A stretch of DNA of 57,982 nucleotides from an uncultured Bacteroidota bacterium (GCA_902584445.1 CACHZY010000010.1:1-57982), one strand, 5' to 3'. Counted from the stretch's first letter, positions 26,609 through 35,784 are shown. Program-made: numbers and translations. The notes: generated by a model from the sequence alone, not told the origin.

Positions 26609-27874
26609 ATGAATGAACAAAAATTTTTAATAGCCATAATAATTACTATTATTGGTAATATATCTTTTTCTCAGGGTTTAAAATTTACGCCTGAAGAAAC
26701 AATGGATAGTTTTTCTATTGTTGATAATTCTACTCATGGTTTCGCTGAAAACATTCCTTATAAGTATTCTCTTGAGAGATTCGTCCCACAACCATTAGAA
26801 CAAGACGGATCGAGCTGTGTAGGTTATGCATCTTTATATTATACAATGTCTACCATGTATAACATATCCTTTGGTATAACCAACCCAAGAGCAAAATTAG
26901 CTCATGCTTTTGACCCCTATTTTATTTATACTATAATACAAAATGATGTATCACATTGTGATGAAGGTTTATATATGTATCAGGCAATAGAATTAATTGG
27001 TAAAATAGGTGCAAAAAAAATGTTCTTTCCACCTTACCTGTCTTGTAATAGTGAATGGTCAGATAATGTTCTAACAAATACTTTGAGTTATACTAAACCT
27101 TACAGAATCAAAGAAATTTACTCCATTGAAACAAAAAGTCCCAGAGTCATAAAAACCATTAAAGGTCTGGTAAATAATAATATTCCTGTTGTTTGTGCTT
27201 TTTCAATCACAAAATCTCTATACCCTAGATCTTCATCTAATCCAAGAGGTGTAAGCTCAAATGGTTTGTGGTCCCCACTTGAGCTTGAGGTTGATGAGGG
27301 TGGTCATGCTATGACAATAATTGGTTATGATGATTATAAATTTGGGGGAGCCTATAGAATCGTAAATAGTTGGGGCTCTGATTATGGTGATAATGGTTAT
27401 ATATGGATGAGGTATTCTGATTTTAAAAAATATGCTAGAGAAGCCTATGTACTTGAATTAAATGATAATATAAAAACAAATGCTAGAACAGCAAATGTTC
27501 AAATGCAAGATTCTGACTACTCGAGGTTCAAGTATAAAATAAGCTCCTATTATGAGGGCCAAGAACGATACGATAAAGCCTATGGATATGGAATCTATAC
27601 TACTGACTATAATGAAATGTTTTTCATAGGGAAAACCATTAATTCACAATTAAATGGTTTCACTATTATTATTGATAATGATGGAATTTATACCGCTAAT
27701 GCTCGTAACGGAGAGTTTTTAGACTGGAATGAGTTAGGTTTTGCAGGAGCCGATGAATCCTTGGAGAGTGATTATCAGTTCAAGAAATATTTCTCTGTAA
27801 TTGACTCAAATACTTCAATAAGAAAAGCAAGTTCAACTAAGTTAGATAAGAAAAGTTTTGAAGTACCTAATTAG
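26609..27874 (+). CDS. secreted papain-like (C1) protease with MORN-like tail, copy B
   Basis: 421 residues from ATG 26609; the frame also opens at ATG 26573, but the later start gives a proper signal peptide (MNEQKFLIAIIITIIGNISFSQ). The catalytic site is EQDGSSCVGYASLYYTMST (cysteine), EGGHAMTIIGYDD (histidine) and YRIVNSWGSDYGDNGYIWM (asparagine). As in copy A, a MORN-like section follows (AYGYGIYTT, FFIGKTINSQLNGFTII, YTANARNGEFLDW). The two copies differ strongly in sequence, indicating an old duplication. Its last 17 bases overlap the start of the ion-channel gene, so both are surely on one message. Confidence 0.88.
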   Translation: MNEQKFLIAIIITIIGNISFSQGLKFTPEETMDSFSIVDNSTHGFAENIPYKYSLERFVPQPLEQDGSSCVGYASLYYTMSTMYNISFGITNPRAKLAHAFDPYFIYTIIQNDVSHCDEGLYMYQAIELIGKIGAKKMFFPPYLSCNSEWSDNVLTNTLSYTKPYRIKEIYSIETKSPRVIKTIKGLVNNNIPVVCAFSITKSLYPRSSSNPRGVSSNGLWSPLELEVDEGGHAMTIIGYDDYKFGGAYRIVNSWGSDYGDNGYIWMRYSDFKKYAREAYVLELNDNIKTNARTANVQMQDSDYSRFKYKISSYYEGQERYDKAYGYGIYTTDYNEMFFIGKTINSQLNGFTIIIDNDGIYTANARNGEFLDWNELGFAGADESLESDYQFKKYFSVIDSNTSIRKASSTKLDKKSFEVPN

Positions 27875-28919
27875 TTTTTTTTTTTCGTTAATACTTTTTT
27901 CTCAAGAGGAGACTAATTATCAGTATTATGGCCCTCCTTACTACCCTGAGGTTAAACTGGAAAAAGAAGATTCTTTGAAATGGCCTCTTAAAATTGAACT
28001 ATCAGTTGACATAAAGGATATAAAATATATTGATATAAATTCAAATGAGTTTATCTCCAACTTTTTGGTTTCTTCTTATTCAAGCTACAATGATCAGTAT
28101 ATCACTAAGAATAATGATACAATTTCGCTTAGACATTCTGATTGGTTTTCAATATATCTGAAAGATATTGAGAGAAGCTATCTCGGTGAAAAAAAAATAT
28201 TTAAAAAAGAATCATATCCCTATCTTTTTAAATCCGAGAATCATTACAAAGAGGTTTATTTAGTTGAAGCCCCCTTTGATGTAAATTGGAATTTCAGAGA
28301 TTTCCCGTTTGATGATCAGCAGCTGAAATTCAAGTTTACTACATTAGCAGATACATCAATTGTTAAACTTACTCCATCCATTAACCAACCAAATAAAATA
28401 AATGATATACTTGAAGGGATGAAGGACGGTTATTTAATAGAATCAATAGAAAACAATTACTCATATAATACTGACGCAACTGACCTTATAGAGGTATCAC
28501 CTAACAAAATAAGACCCATTGTTACTGAAACACTTAATGTTACAATTAATCTAAATAGAGAGGGGTCTTGGTTATTTTTAAAGCTATTCAGTGGAGGATT
28601 TTTAGCATTTATAATTTCATGCTTGGTATTTTTGATTCCTTCAGAAAAAACTGATGCAAGAGCAACTCTAAATACAGGTGCAATTTTTGGGGCAATCGGG
28701 AATAGATATTTTGTTGACACTACACTACCTCAGATTCAAGTATTTACTAAAGCAGATGCTGTGAATAATCTTATTTTATTTTTTATTGTTATTAATATTA
28801 TACTTATGGTATATCAGACTTCTATAAAAGATATTCGCATATTTAATTCCCCATTTAAAATAATTTGCTACTCCTCTTATGCTCTACTAATTTTTCTAGT
28901 AACAATAATTCTTTGGTAA
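27858..28919 (+). CDS. pentameric ligand-gated ion channel homologue (Cys-loop/pro-loop superfamily)
   Basis: 353 residues. TTG 27858, inside the end of the C1 gene, is the only start that gives the signal peptide MKYLISFFFSLILFSQ. Residues about 40-235 form the extracellular beta domain and hold the hallmark of the superfamily at 149-154, FPFDDQ, within WNFRDFPFDDQQLKFKF; there are no cysteines at the Cys-loop ends, as in GLIC and ELIC. Four helices follow: M1 about 238-261, pore-lining M2 about 264-285 (SEKTDARATLNTGAIFGAIG), M3 about 299-321, M4 about 331-353. It would pass ions through the inner membrane on binding a periplasmic ligand. An 11-T run (27875-27885) lies in the signal-peptide codons. 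Confidence 0.85.
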   Translation: MKYLISFFFSLILFSQEETNYQYYGPPYYPEVKLEKEDSLKWPLKIELSVDIKDIKYIDINSNEFISNFLVSSYSSYNDQYITKNNDTISLRHSDWFSIYLKDIERSYLGEKKIFKKESYPYLFKSENHYKEVYLVEAPFDVNWNFRDFPFDDQQLKFKFTTLADTSIVKLTPSINQPNKINDILEGMKDGYLIESIENNYSYNTDATDLIEVSPNKIRPIVTETLNVTINLNREGSWLFLKLFSGGFLAFIISCLVFLIPSEKTDARATLNTGAIFGAIGNRYFVDTTLPQIQVFTKADAVNNLILFFIVINIILMVYQTSIKDIRIFNSPFKIICYSSYALLIFLVTIILW

Positions 28920-28941
28920 TTAAGTTAAATTCAAATTATTT

Positions 28942-30678
28942 TTAATTTTTTGTTTTATTTAGATGAAATACATCTCCTGTAAGTTTGGACTCTTCTACAG
29001 GGCTTTGCATATTCCCTGAAAGCTTTAATACTTCTGTTCTAACATTTTTAAAGACTTGCTCGATACTTACATTTTCTTCTAATAGTTTTTCAGCCAAAGC
29101 TTTAGAGTATAAACTATTTTCTCCATCTCCATCAGCTGCTGTCTGTCCGTGGTCTGTAGAGAAAGCGATTAATGATCCCGTAGGAGGTGGTGTTTTAGCC
29201 AACCCTGCCCCTTTTAGAGATCTGGTCTTATTCCAATTTGATTCAAAAGGATTGTCTCTACAAGCGTCTAGTACTATAAAATTTAATTGGTTTTCTCTTG
29301 TGGACTCTAAATACCTTAATAATCGTTGCATACTAATTCCGTTATCCTCTACATCGTCTTCAAATTCAAATTCTTCATTTACTGGTAATAAGTAATTTTC
29401 ATTGTTTAATTGTATTCCGTGGCCCGCATAATAAACAAAGGCTACTTCATAATTCTTTCTCTTTCTACCAAAGTCTTTGATAGCATCTAACATTTCATCT
29501 CTGCTAGCCAGATTGTTATATAGTTCAACCTCAAAGTCAAGTTTCTCTAAAGATTCAGCTATTAGATTCGCATCATTTACAGGATTTCCAAGGGGACCTT
29601 TTTTATAAGCTGCGTTTCCAATAACAAGAGCTATTTTTCTGTCTACTCTTTTATCATTTAAATACAATTCGTCATAATCAATATCCCCATTTTTTAAGAA
29701 ATAGGTCTTTAGACCCTGTTTTAAATTGTCTACATAGTATACTGTGTATTCAACTTCTCCAGATTCATAATACCTTGTGGTATTTCCATTACGCTTGTCA
29801 TTACTAAAGTTTCCTAAAATTTGAAGTGCTCCACTCTTATAATAAGCTCGACTAACTCCTTCTAATTTATCATTAACATATTCTCTTACAGTTTTTTTTT
29901 CTCCTGTTTTGTAATAAGAAACCTCAGCACCAGACTTTATTCCTTCAACGTACTGAATCTTGCCTGAAATTTCTCCAGACTCATAATAAAATATTTGATC
30001 ACCAGAAATTATATTATTTTTATATTCAGCCATATAGGTTAATATTCCATTTTCATAACCTTTGGTTTGACCCTGTAGTTCCCCATTTACGTATCTAGAA
30101 GATTGTGTAATTAGACCTAATTCATCATATCTTAAAAAATCTCCATTTAAAATTCCATTTCTATAAGCTCTTTCAGCCATTTTTTTTCCTGATTCGTAAT
30201 ACCAGTATTGTTTACCTTCTTCTTTATCATCGGTGTAACCAACTCTCATTTTAATTTTACCTGATTCAGGATAATAATATATTTCATCTCCTTCAACTTT
30301 ATCATTGATTAATGTTTTTTGAATTGATAAATTCCCATTTTCATATATTTTTACAGGTCCATTGTGAAAAATAGAATCTTTCCCATTTGAATCTAAACCT
30401 AGATAGCTAGCGTAATATTCAGATTCTATAACTCCGTTGATGTTATATTCAAGGACCATTCCAATCGGAATATTTTTTTCCTTGAATTTCACTATTCTGT
30501 AAAAAGAAGCTAAATCAGACTTAATTAATGGTTTTTTGTCTTCACTAAAGTATATTTTTACTTTTTCTCCAATAGGATATTCTCCTGAAACAAAATCAAT
30601 AACTTTTGTCATATTTTCTTCCTGACTAAAAAGAAAAAAGGGTAAAAGCAAAAAAATTAGAAATCTTATATTTTTCAT
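28942..30678 (-). CDS. secreted caspase-like (C14) protease with N-terminal MORN/YwqK-type repeats
   Basis: 578 residues. A signal peptide (MKNIRFLIFLLLPFFLFSQ) is followed by about ten repeats of roughly 23 residues from about 90 to 345, with a core such as EGKQYWYYESGKKMAERAYR: the MORN-related YwqK type. The caspase p20-like domain starts near 348 (KIALVIGNAAYKKG), with catalytic H420 in YYAGHGI and C473 in LDACRDNPF. The acidic residues around the dyad suggest a preference for basic P1 residues as in bacterial metacaspase-like enzymes, but this is inference. Last gene of the M48-caspase-caspase operon, 18 bases after the TPR-caspase gene. The repeats could bind lipid, glycan or a partner. 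Confidence 0.9.
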   Translation of the reverse strand: MKNIRFLIFLLLPFFLFSQEENMTKVIDFVSGEYPIGEKVKIYFSEDKKPLIKSDLASFYRIVKFKEKNIPIGMVLEYNINGVIESEYYASYLGLDSNGKDSIFHNGPVKIYENGNLSIQKTLINDKVEGDEIYYYPESGKIKMRVGYTDDKEEGKQYWYYESGKKMAERAYRNGILNGDFLRYDELGLITQSSRYVNGELQGQTKGYENGILTYMAEYKNNIISGDQIFYYESGEISGKIQYVEGIKSGAEVSYYKTGEKKTVREYVNDKLEGVSRAYYKSGALQILGNFSNDKRNGNTTRYYESGEVEYTVYYVDNLKQGLKTYFLKNGDIDYDELYLNDKRVDRKIALVIGNAAYKKGPLGNPVNDANLIAESLEKLDFEVELYNNLASRDEMLDAIKDFGRKRKNYEVAFVYYAGHGIQLNNENYLLPVNEEFEFEDDVEDNGISMQRLLRYLESTRENQLNFIVLDACRDNPFESNWNKTRSLKGAGLAKTPPPTGSLIAFSTDHGQTAADGDGENSLYSKALAEKLLEENVSIEQVFKNVRTEVLKLSGNMQSPVEESKLTGDVFHLNKTKN

Positions 30679-30696
30679 ATTTCAAAGAATTGGTTT

Positions 30697-33393
30697 TTAA
30701 TCTGATTTTTTTCTGTGAGGTTTGAGCATTAAATCGAAGTCTTCTAAAATTTTATTTGCAGAATCTTTTAAATTCTTAGATACCGTTTCAATATTCTTAT
30801 CATAATAAGACTGAAATTTATTATAATCCTCAAAAGCAAGATCAATTTCTCCAAAATCAATAAATAGTTTTGCCCTTAATCTGTAAAATTCTCCGAAAAA
30901 AATTTCTTTATATGTTTCAATTTCAATAATTGCATTATCATCATGGTAAAGCCTTTCTATTTTATCTATCGCAGTATTTAACTCATTTAATGCTAAAAAT
31001 TTATTTTCCTTTTCTTTTATTCTATAAAGATTGTAATGAAAAGCGGGGTATTCATCATTAATTTCTAATGCCTTATTGATGAATAAACGAGAGTCTACAA
31101 TATTACCAGCTTTAAATTCTAAAATTGATCTAACCCAGTAAACAAATGATAAACCATCTTGTTCACTAAACCAATCAGGCATCTGAATCTCTTCTGTGAT
31201 TTTATTATAAGAAAATAACGACTCCTCATAATTATAATTTGGTTGTGTGTAGTAAATAAATAGTAAATAATTACCAAACCAATCATCTTTGTAATTATCA
31301 TTAAGATAATCTAAATCTTTTTTTGCTTCTGTGATATTTAGTAAAGTGAATTCCAGAAATATTTTTTGAACTTGTGCATAATAACTCCCCAACTCGATAG
31401 AACGACTAAAATCTTTTCTTGCTTTTTCGTAATATCCTAGTCTCAAATTGTAAAGATCTCCTCTTCTGGCATAAAAATATGGTCGTTCATCCAAATTAAT
31501 TGCTTTAGAAATATCTTTTACTGCATCATCAATTCTATTCAAATTTTCATTAACTATAGATCTATTTAAATGTAAGGCAGCGTATTCGGGAAAATTATCA
31601 ATACCCTTATTTAGGATTCTTAGAGCCTCATCATATCTTTTAATATGACTTATATAGATATTAGAAATATTTAAATAAACTCTTTGATCATATTTTTTGT
31701 TTAATTCTAAAACTTGAAAATAATCTGACAAGGCTTCGGAATATTTATTTATTTGACTAAAAGACCAACCTCTTCTAAAATAGATTTCATTATCATTTGG
31801 TAACAATCTTAGAGCTTGAGAATAATAATCTATGGCTTCATCCCAATTTTCAAGATATTCACTTGCCTGACCTAAAATGCTATATGTTGTTCCATGATTA
31901 TCTTTTGGGTATTTTAAGTAATTCTTTGCTGCGATAATAGCTTTTTCAAATTCTTTGCTATCTCCATAAATTGCGGCTTTTTGGATGTCAAATTCTCCAC
32001 TAATTTTTTCAAACTTTTTATATCTTTCAATTAGATTTATGGCGTCATTGACCCTTCCAACTTCAGAAAGAGCAAAGGAGTATTTTTCAATAAAAGAAAT
32101 AAAATTTTCTTCAGTAATCTCATGAAAATCAGATTGCTTTTCTGAAATTTCAAAATTATTAATTGCTTGGTTTACCATTTCTGGATCATCGATATCTTTA
32201 CCATTATGGTATTGGACATATCCTAATTTAAAGTAATAATTAGCCGTTTTATTTTCATTTTTGGTTTGTTCAAAAAGTTTTATTGTGTTTTCGTAATTTT
32301 TTGAATATTCCCATGTCGTTAAGGCATACTCTACAAAAAATTTATTATTAATTTTAGATGCTTGCAGCCAATATTCCATCGCTTTTTTAGAATTGCCAAG
32401 TTTAGCCTGTGCTCTTGCTTTATTAGCAAAATTTTCAGAACTATTTTCAATAGATGATATGGTTTTTGTTATTTCATATGCTTCTTTAAATCTTCCAATT
32501 CCGTAGTAACATTCAAATTTTTGCTCTAGTAATGTAATATTGCTTTTATTTTTTTCTAAAGCAATGTCAATAATTGAAAGTGCATCCAAAAATTTTTCAT
32601 TTTTAATTAAATCTTTAGCTTTAATTATTGTCTTTGTTAGATCTACGGGGTTCAAATAAAAAGTTTGTCCGGTAAGCTGAGTTGCTTCAACTGGTCTTTG
32701 CATTCCTCCAGTTTCAGCTAACACTTCAGCTCTGACATTTCTGAAAACCTGGTCAATAGAGGTATCTTCTATTAACATATTTTTTGAAAGACTGGTAGTA
32801 TAAACACTATTTTCTCCATCTCCATCTGCAGCGACTCTTCCAGGGCCAGTGGAGAATGCAATTAAAGAACCTGTAGGAGCTTGCATCTTAGCTAAACCTC
32901 CCTGGTCTCCTACACTAACACTTCTGAAGCTTCCTTCCCATGGATTGTTTCTGCAAGCATCCAATATCAAAATATTTACTTGATCGGACACAGCAGTCAG
33001 ATACTTCATAATTCTATTTACATTAATGGCGTATTCTTCTATTTTCCATTCTTCGTCAAAATTTTGATTTGTGGGGAGTAAATAATTTTCACCATTAATT
33101 TGAACTCCGTGACCTGCATAATAAACAAATCCAACATCATAATCACCTCTCTTATTGCCAAATTCGACAACTTTTTTCATAAATTTTCCTTTATCCAAAT
33201 CAGTTTCTAAGATTACATCAAAATCAAGAGAGTCTAGAGTAGAGGCAATAAGTCTAGCATCATTTACAGGGTTTTTTAATTCTCCCTTATCATAATTAGC
33301 ATTACCTATAACTAATGCAAGTCTTTTTTCTTCTTGGGCTAACAAATTAATGAATATGAATATAGCTGTGAGAGTAAATATTATCTTTCTCAT
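30697..33393 (-). CDS. secreted caspase-like (C14) protease with C-terminal TPR array
   Basis: 898 residues. Signal peptide MRKIIFTLTAIFIFINLLAQ, then the caspase domain (about 23-245), beginning RLALVIGNANYDKGELKNPV, with catalytic H95 in YYAGHGV and C147 in ILDACRNNPW. The remaining 640 residues are tetratricopeptide repeats (for example SILGQASEYLENWDEAIDYYSQAL and FYARRGDLYNLRLGYYEKARK, each under one repeat), a protein-binding superhelix. Its caspase domain is closely similar to that of the next gene, so they are duplicates with different partner domains (TPR against MORN). Middle gene of a tight operon (10 and 18 base gaps). Confidence 0.92.
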   Translation of the reverse strand: MRKIIFTLTAIFIFINLLAQEEKRLALVIGNANYDKGELKNPVNDARLIASTLDSLDFDVILETDLDKGKFMKKVVEFGNKRGDYDVGFVYYAGHGVQINGENYLLPTNQNFDEEWKIEEYAINVNRIMKYLTAVSDQVNILILDACRNNPWEGSFRSVSVGDQGGLAKMQAPTGSLIAFSTGPGRVAADGDGENSVYTTSLSKNMLIEDTSIDQVFRNVRAEVLAETGGMQRPVEATQLTGQTFYLNPVDLTKTIIKAKDLIKNEKFLDALSIIDIALEKNKSNITLLEQKFECYYGIGRFKEAYEITKTISSIENSSENFANKARAQAKLGNSKKAMEYWLQASKINNKFFVEYALTTWEYSKNYENTIKLFEQTKNENKTANYYFKLGYVQYHNGKDIDDPEMVNQAINNFEISEKQSDFHEITEENFISFIEKYSFALSEVGRVNDAINLIERYKKFEKISGEFDIQKAAIYGDSKEFEKAIIAAKNYLKYPKDNHGTTYSILGQASEYLENWDEAIDYYSQALRLLPNDNEIYFRRGWSFSQINKYSEALSDYFQVLELNKKYDQRVYLNISNIYISHIKRYDEALRILNKGIDNFPEYAALHLNRSIVNENLNRIDDAVKDISKAINLDERPYFYARRGDLYNLRLGYYEKARKDFSRSIELGSYYAQVQKIFLEFTLLNITEAKKDLDYLNDNYKDDWFGNYLLFIYYTQPNYNYEESLFSYNKITEEIQMPDWFSEQDGLSFVYWVRSILEFKAGNIVDSRLFINKALEINDEYPAFHYNLYRIKEKENKFLALNELNTAIDKIERLYHDDNAIIEIETYKEIFFGEFYRLRAKLFIDFGEIDLAFEDYNKFQSYYDKNIETVSKNLKDSANKILEDFDLMLKPHRKKSD

Positions 33394-33403
33394 TCTCTAA
33401 TTA

Positions 33404-34774
33404 TTATTTGACCAAATAAAAAAATCTATTATTGTAGAATATCCCTCCGTCTTTGTTAGTATGGTCTAGGGACGACTCAATTAAATATTTATCATCTAAC
33501 TCATAGATAATAAAATTTTCCTCCTCCTTGAATTTAAAATTCATATTACCATATTCTGTATTTACTGATTCATAAGGTCTCTCAATACCAAAAATTCTGA
33601 TTGATTCATCAATTTTAAACTTAGAAAAAATATCTATTTTAGATTCTATTTGATTACCACTTTCATATAAGTTATACAAAGATCTATTAGTTCCTTCGCT
33701 AATAAATTTCTCAATCTTTTTTGATCGTTCACCCCTAAGAATCATTGAAATAATTTTTAAATCAATTTGAATTTCTCTTTCTAGATTTTTATATTCTGAA
33801 GTTTTCAGAAAGTCTTTCAATGTTTTTTTTGAATATGAATCTAAAAATTTAAGGATGCTAAGATTCTGTTTTGAAGGAATGTAAGAATTGTCTAGCAAAA
33901 GAGCTTTTTCAAAAAGAGATTTGGCATTTTCAAGCATCTTTTTTGAGTCATTAAATAGGTCTGCAGACCGAGATAATCCTGTTTTTGCCCTAGTGACATA
34001 ATCGATATTTACAGGAAATTTTAATCTAGCTATGTTATTATCCATAATGGTAATTCCATATAATAGATAGACTGTTCCAAGGTTATTGTATATCTCTCTT
34101 GATGTAAAATTATTTTTTAAAATATCTTCGAAACAAGCTTTAGCAACTTCAAATTCACCGAACCTTAAAAATACGTTTCCAAGATCAAACAATTTTTCTA
34201 AAGACCTGGCTTCACTTATTTTACTATCAATAATTTCGAATCTTTCATCTAACGAGGGGTATCCTTTAATTTCCCTACTTATTCCATACCCGTCATATAT
34301 TTTGGATAAAACTTCTTTTGCATACCTTAAAACATTATATCCTGAAATTTGACCAAAAAAGCCTCCAAATAAATCTGCCTGAGTTTCAGCAAGTTTTCTT
34401 TGATCTCTACTAACTGCATTTTTTTCAATAAAATCACCTATTGATGAAGCGTATCCTAAACTAGTATTTCTCATCCAACTATGACTTAAGTAGTGATGAG
34501 CAAGCTCGTGCGATAACACGTATGCAATTTTATCTTCGAAGTTATTTTCCCCACAAAATAGATTAATCAGTTTTTTTTCTATTACTATTCCTTTATCAGA
34601 TATATATGCCACATTTGTTGTATCACTAACTATTTTTAAATCAGGTGGAAAAGGAAAATTATTACCAATACTATTAGTTAATTGCTTATAAATTTCATTG
34701 ACCTTTTTTTCGCAATCATTTGCAAAAATCAAATGACTAAAGATTATAATAAAAAGTAGACCAAGATTTCTCAT
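33404..34774 (-). CDS. secreted M48-family metalloprotease with helical/TPR tail
   Basis: 456 residues with signal peptide MRNLGLLFIIIFSHLIFAN. The zinc site is H89-E-L-A-H93 in VLSHELAHHYLSH, with the third ligand E130 in ETQADLFGG, as in M48 (HtpX/BepA/Ste24-like) enzymes. Residues about 195-320 hold TPR-like helices (LFDLGNVFLRFGEFEVAKA, IYNNLGTVYLLYG), and the last 100 residues are mixed. BepA-like M48-TPR proteins work in outer-membrane quality control. Here it is the first gene of the operon leading into two caspase-like genes, so processing or activation of those enzymes is possible but unproven. Confidence 0.88.
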   Translation of the reverse strand: MRNLGLLFIIIFSHLIFANDCEKKVNEIYKQLTNSIGNNFPFPPDLKIVSDTTNVAYISDKGIVIEKKLINLFCGENNFEDKIAYVLSHELAHHYLSHSWMRNTSLGYASSIGDFIEKNAVSRDQRKLAETQADLFGGFFGQISGYNVLRYAKEVLSKIYDGYGISREIKGYPSLDERFEIIDSKISEARSLEKLFDLGNVFLRFGEFEVAKACFEDILKNNFTSREIYNNLGTVYLLYGITIMDNNIARLKFPVNIDYVTRAKTGLSRSADLFNDSKKMLENAKSLFEKALLLDNSYIPSKQNLSILKFLDSYSKKTLKDFLKTSEYKNLEREIQIDLKIISMILRGERSKKIEKFISEGTNRSLYNLYESGNQIESKIDIFSKFKIDESIRIFGIERPYESVNTEYGNMNFKFKEEENFIIYELDDKYLIESSLDHTNKDGGIFYNNRFFYLVK

Positions 34775-35197
34775 TGGATTGATTCTTTAAAAACAATATA
34801 CAATTTTTGGATAAATCTTAACCATACCTCTAATCATTCATAACCCAACAAACGGTGGTTTTCTATGTCATTTCGGTCTATTATATTGACGATAGGTAAT
34901 ACAAACTTTAAAAAAGCCTAACTTTTAGCTAAACCGTAAGTAATAACGTAAGTAAAAAAACAAACTCCTAATGTTTATAGGGTTTTACAAGGTATTTAGC
35001 ACAGAGTCGATTTTCAACTTATAATGCTAAGGAATTTAATTTAGGAATTAATTTGACATACAAATATACCATAACTAATATGGGAATAAACCGATGGAAT
35101 AAATTTATTAATAAAAGGAATTTAATTAAATTGGAGTTATTAGGATGAGTATTTTAAGAATGGTGGGGATTATTATTATTTTTCTAAATTCGATTTT
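34775..35197. promoter_or_regulatory. 423-base intergenic region between the diverging M48 operon and a zinc-ribbon gene
   Basis: No gene is supported here. Two copies of CGTAAGTAA lie in tandem at 34935-34943 and 34947-34955 (12-base period). TTGACA at 35053-35058 and TAATAT at 35076-35081 with exactly 17 bases between them look like an E. coli-type promoter pointing at the zinc-ribbon gene, which would be unusual in this phylum. In such AT-rich sequence either match may be chance. Confidence 0.35.
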
Positions 35198-35644
35198 ATG
35201 GTAGTATATTCAAGTGCAAAATGTGGACATTGTGGAATAAGTTGGACGTCATTAAATCCAAATGCACCAAGTCAAAGCTTTGATAAAATAGGCCCCCCAG
35301 TAATAAGATGTAGTACTTGTCTTAAGGATAATAAAACTAAATGGAAACTTCCAAGAGATTTAAATATAATTGAAAAACTCATAAACGTCAAAGGGAAACA
35401 GGTTTTCGGTATTTTGTTTTCTTTAGCAATAATTATTGGTGGATTTTATTTTGGTATTGGAATTTATTTAGAAACAGATGGGGGATTATTTGAAGGGTTG
35501 TTCTTTTTTTGTCTAGGAGTAATTCCGGGAGTGATAGGTTTGAAAAATAATCTTACTGTTCATACGGATTTAGACTATTTAGAAAGAAAGTTTGACAAAA
35601 ATGGAGGGTTTTGTTGGTCTAATGAAATTTATTCCACTATTTAA
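35198..35644 (+). CDS. small zinc-ribbon membrane protein, function unknown
   Basis: 148 residues. Two C-x2-C pairs (C9/C12 in AKCGHCG and C38/C41 in RCSTCL) probably bind one zinc, forming a ribbon at the N-terminus. Two hydrophobic helices follow (about 69-90 and 97-115). The C-terminal 30 residues are charged. I do not recognise a family. It is the last gene of the island before the tRNA-Ser, oriented opposite to the M48 operon. Being cytoplasmic at its N-terminus without a signal peptide, it differs from the other island proteins. Confidence 0.65.
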   Translation: MVVYSSAKCGHCGISWTSLNPNAPSQSFDKIGPPVIRCSTCLKDNKTKWKLPRDLNIIEKLINVKGKQVFGILFSLAIIIGGFYFGIGIYLETDGGLFEGLFFFCLGVIPGVIGLKNNLTVHTDLDYLERKFDKNGGFCWSNEIYSTI

Positions 35645-35750
35645 TTAGCATATAACCCTATAGGAGAGTAAAAAAAAGGCGAATATGAAACATGCATCGT
35701 ATTTAATCAAATTATAACACAATAAAAGCATACCACTCTTTAAAAGAACG

Positions 35751-35784
35751 GATTTGAGTTAGCAGAGAGGAAGGGATTCGAACC
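35751..35784. repeat. tRNA-proximal attachment-like repeat
   Basis: Covers the 3' end of the tRNA-Ser gene and 12 bases beyond it. It matches 21261-21294 in 30 of 34 positions, with the exact 19-base core at 35758-35776. Together the copies delimit a 14.5 kb segment that contains the protease/channel genes. Confidence 0.7.

Noticed and set aside
28985-29395. 136-residue ORF on the + strand inside the caspase-MORN gene
   Set aside because: It is the antisense shadow of a strongly supported caspase domain and has no start signal or domain of its own.
30697-33393. CRISPR-linked TPR-caspase (craspase-type) system
   Set aside because: No cas genes or CRISPR arrays occur in the window, and the proteins carry export signals, unlike the cytoplasmic CRISPR-associated proteases.
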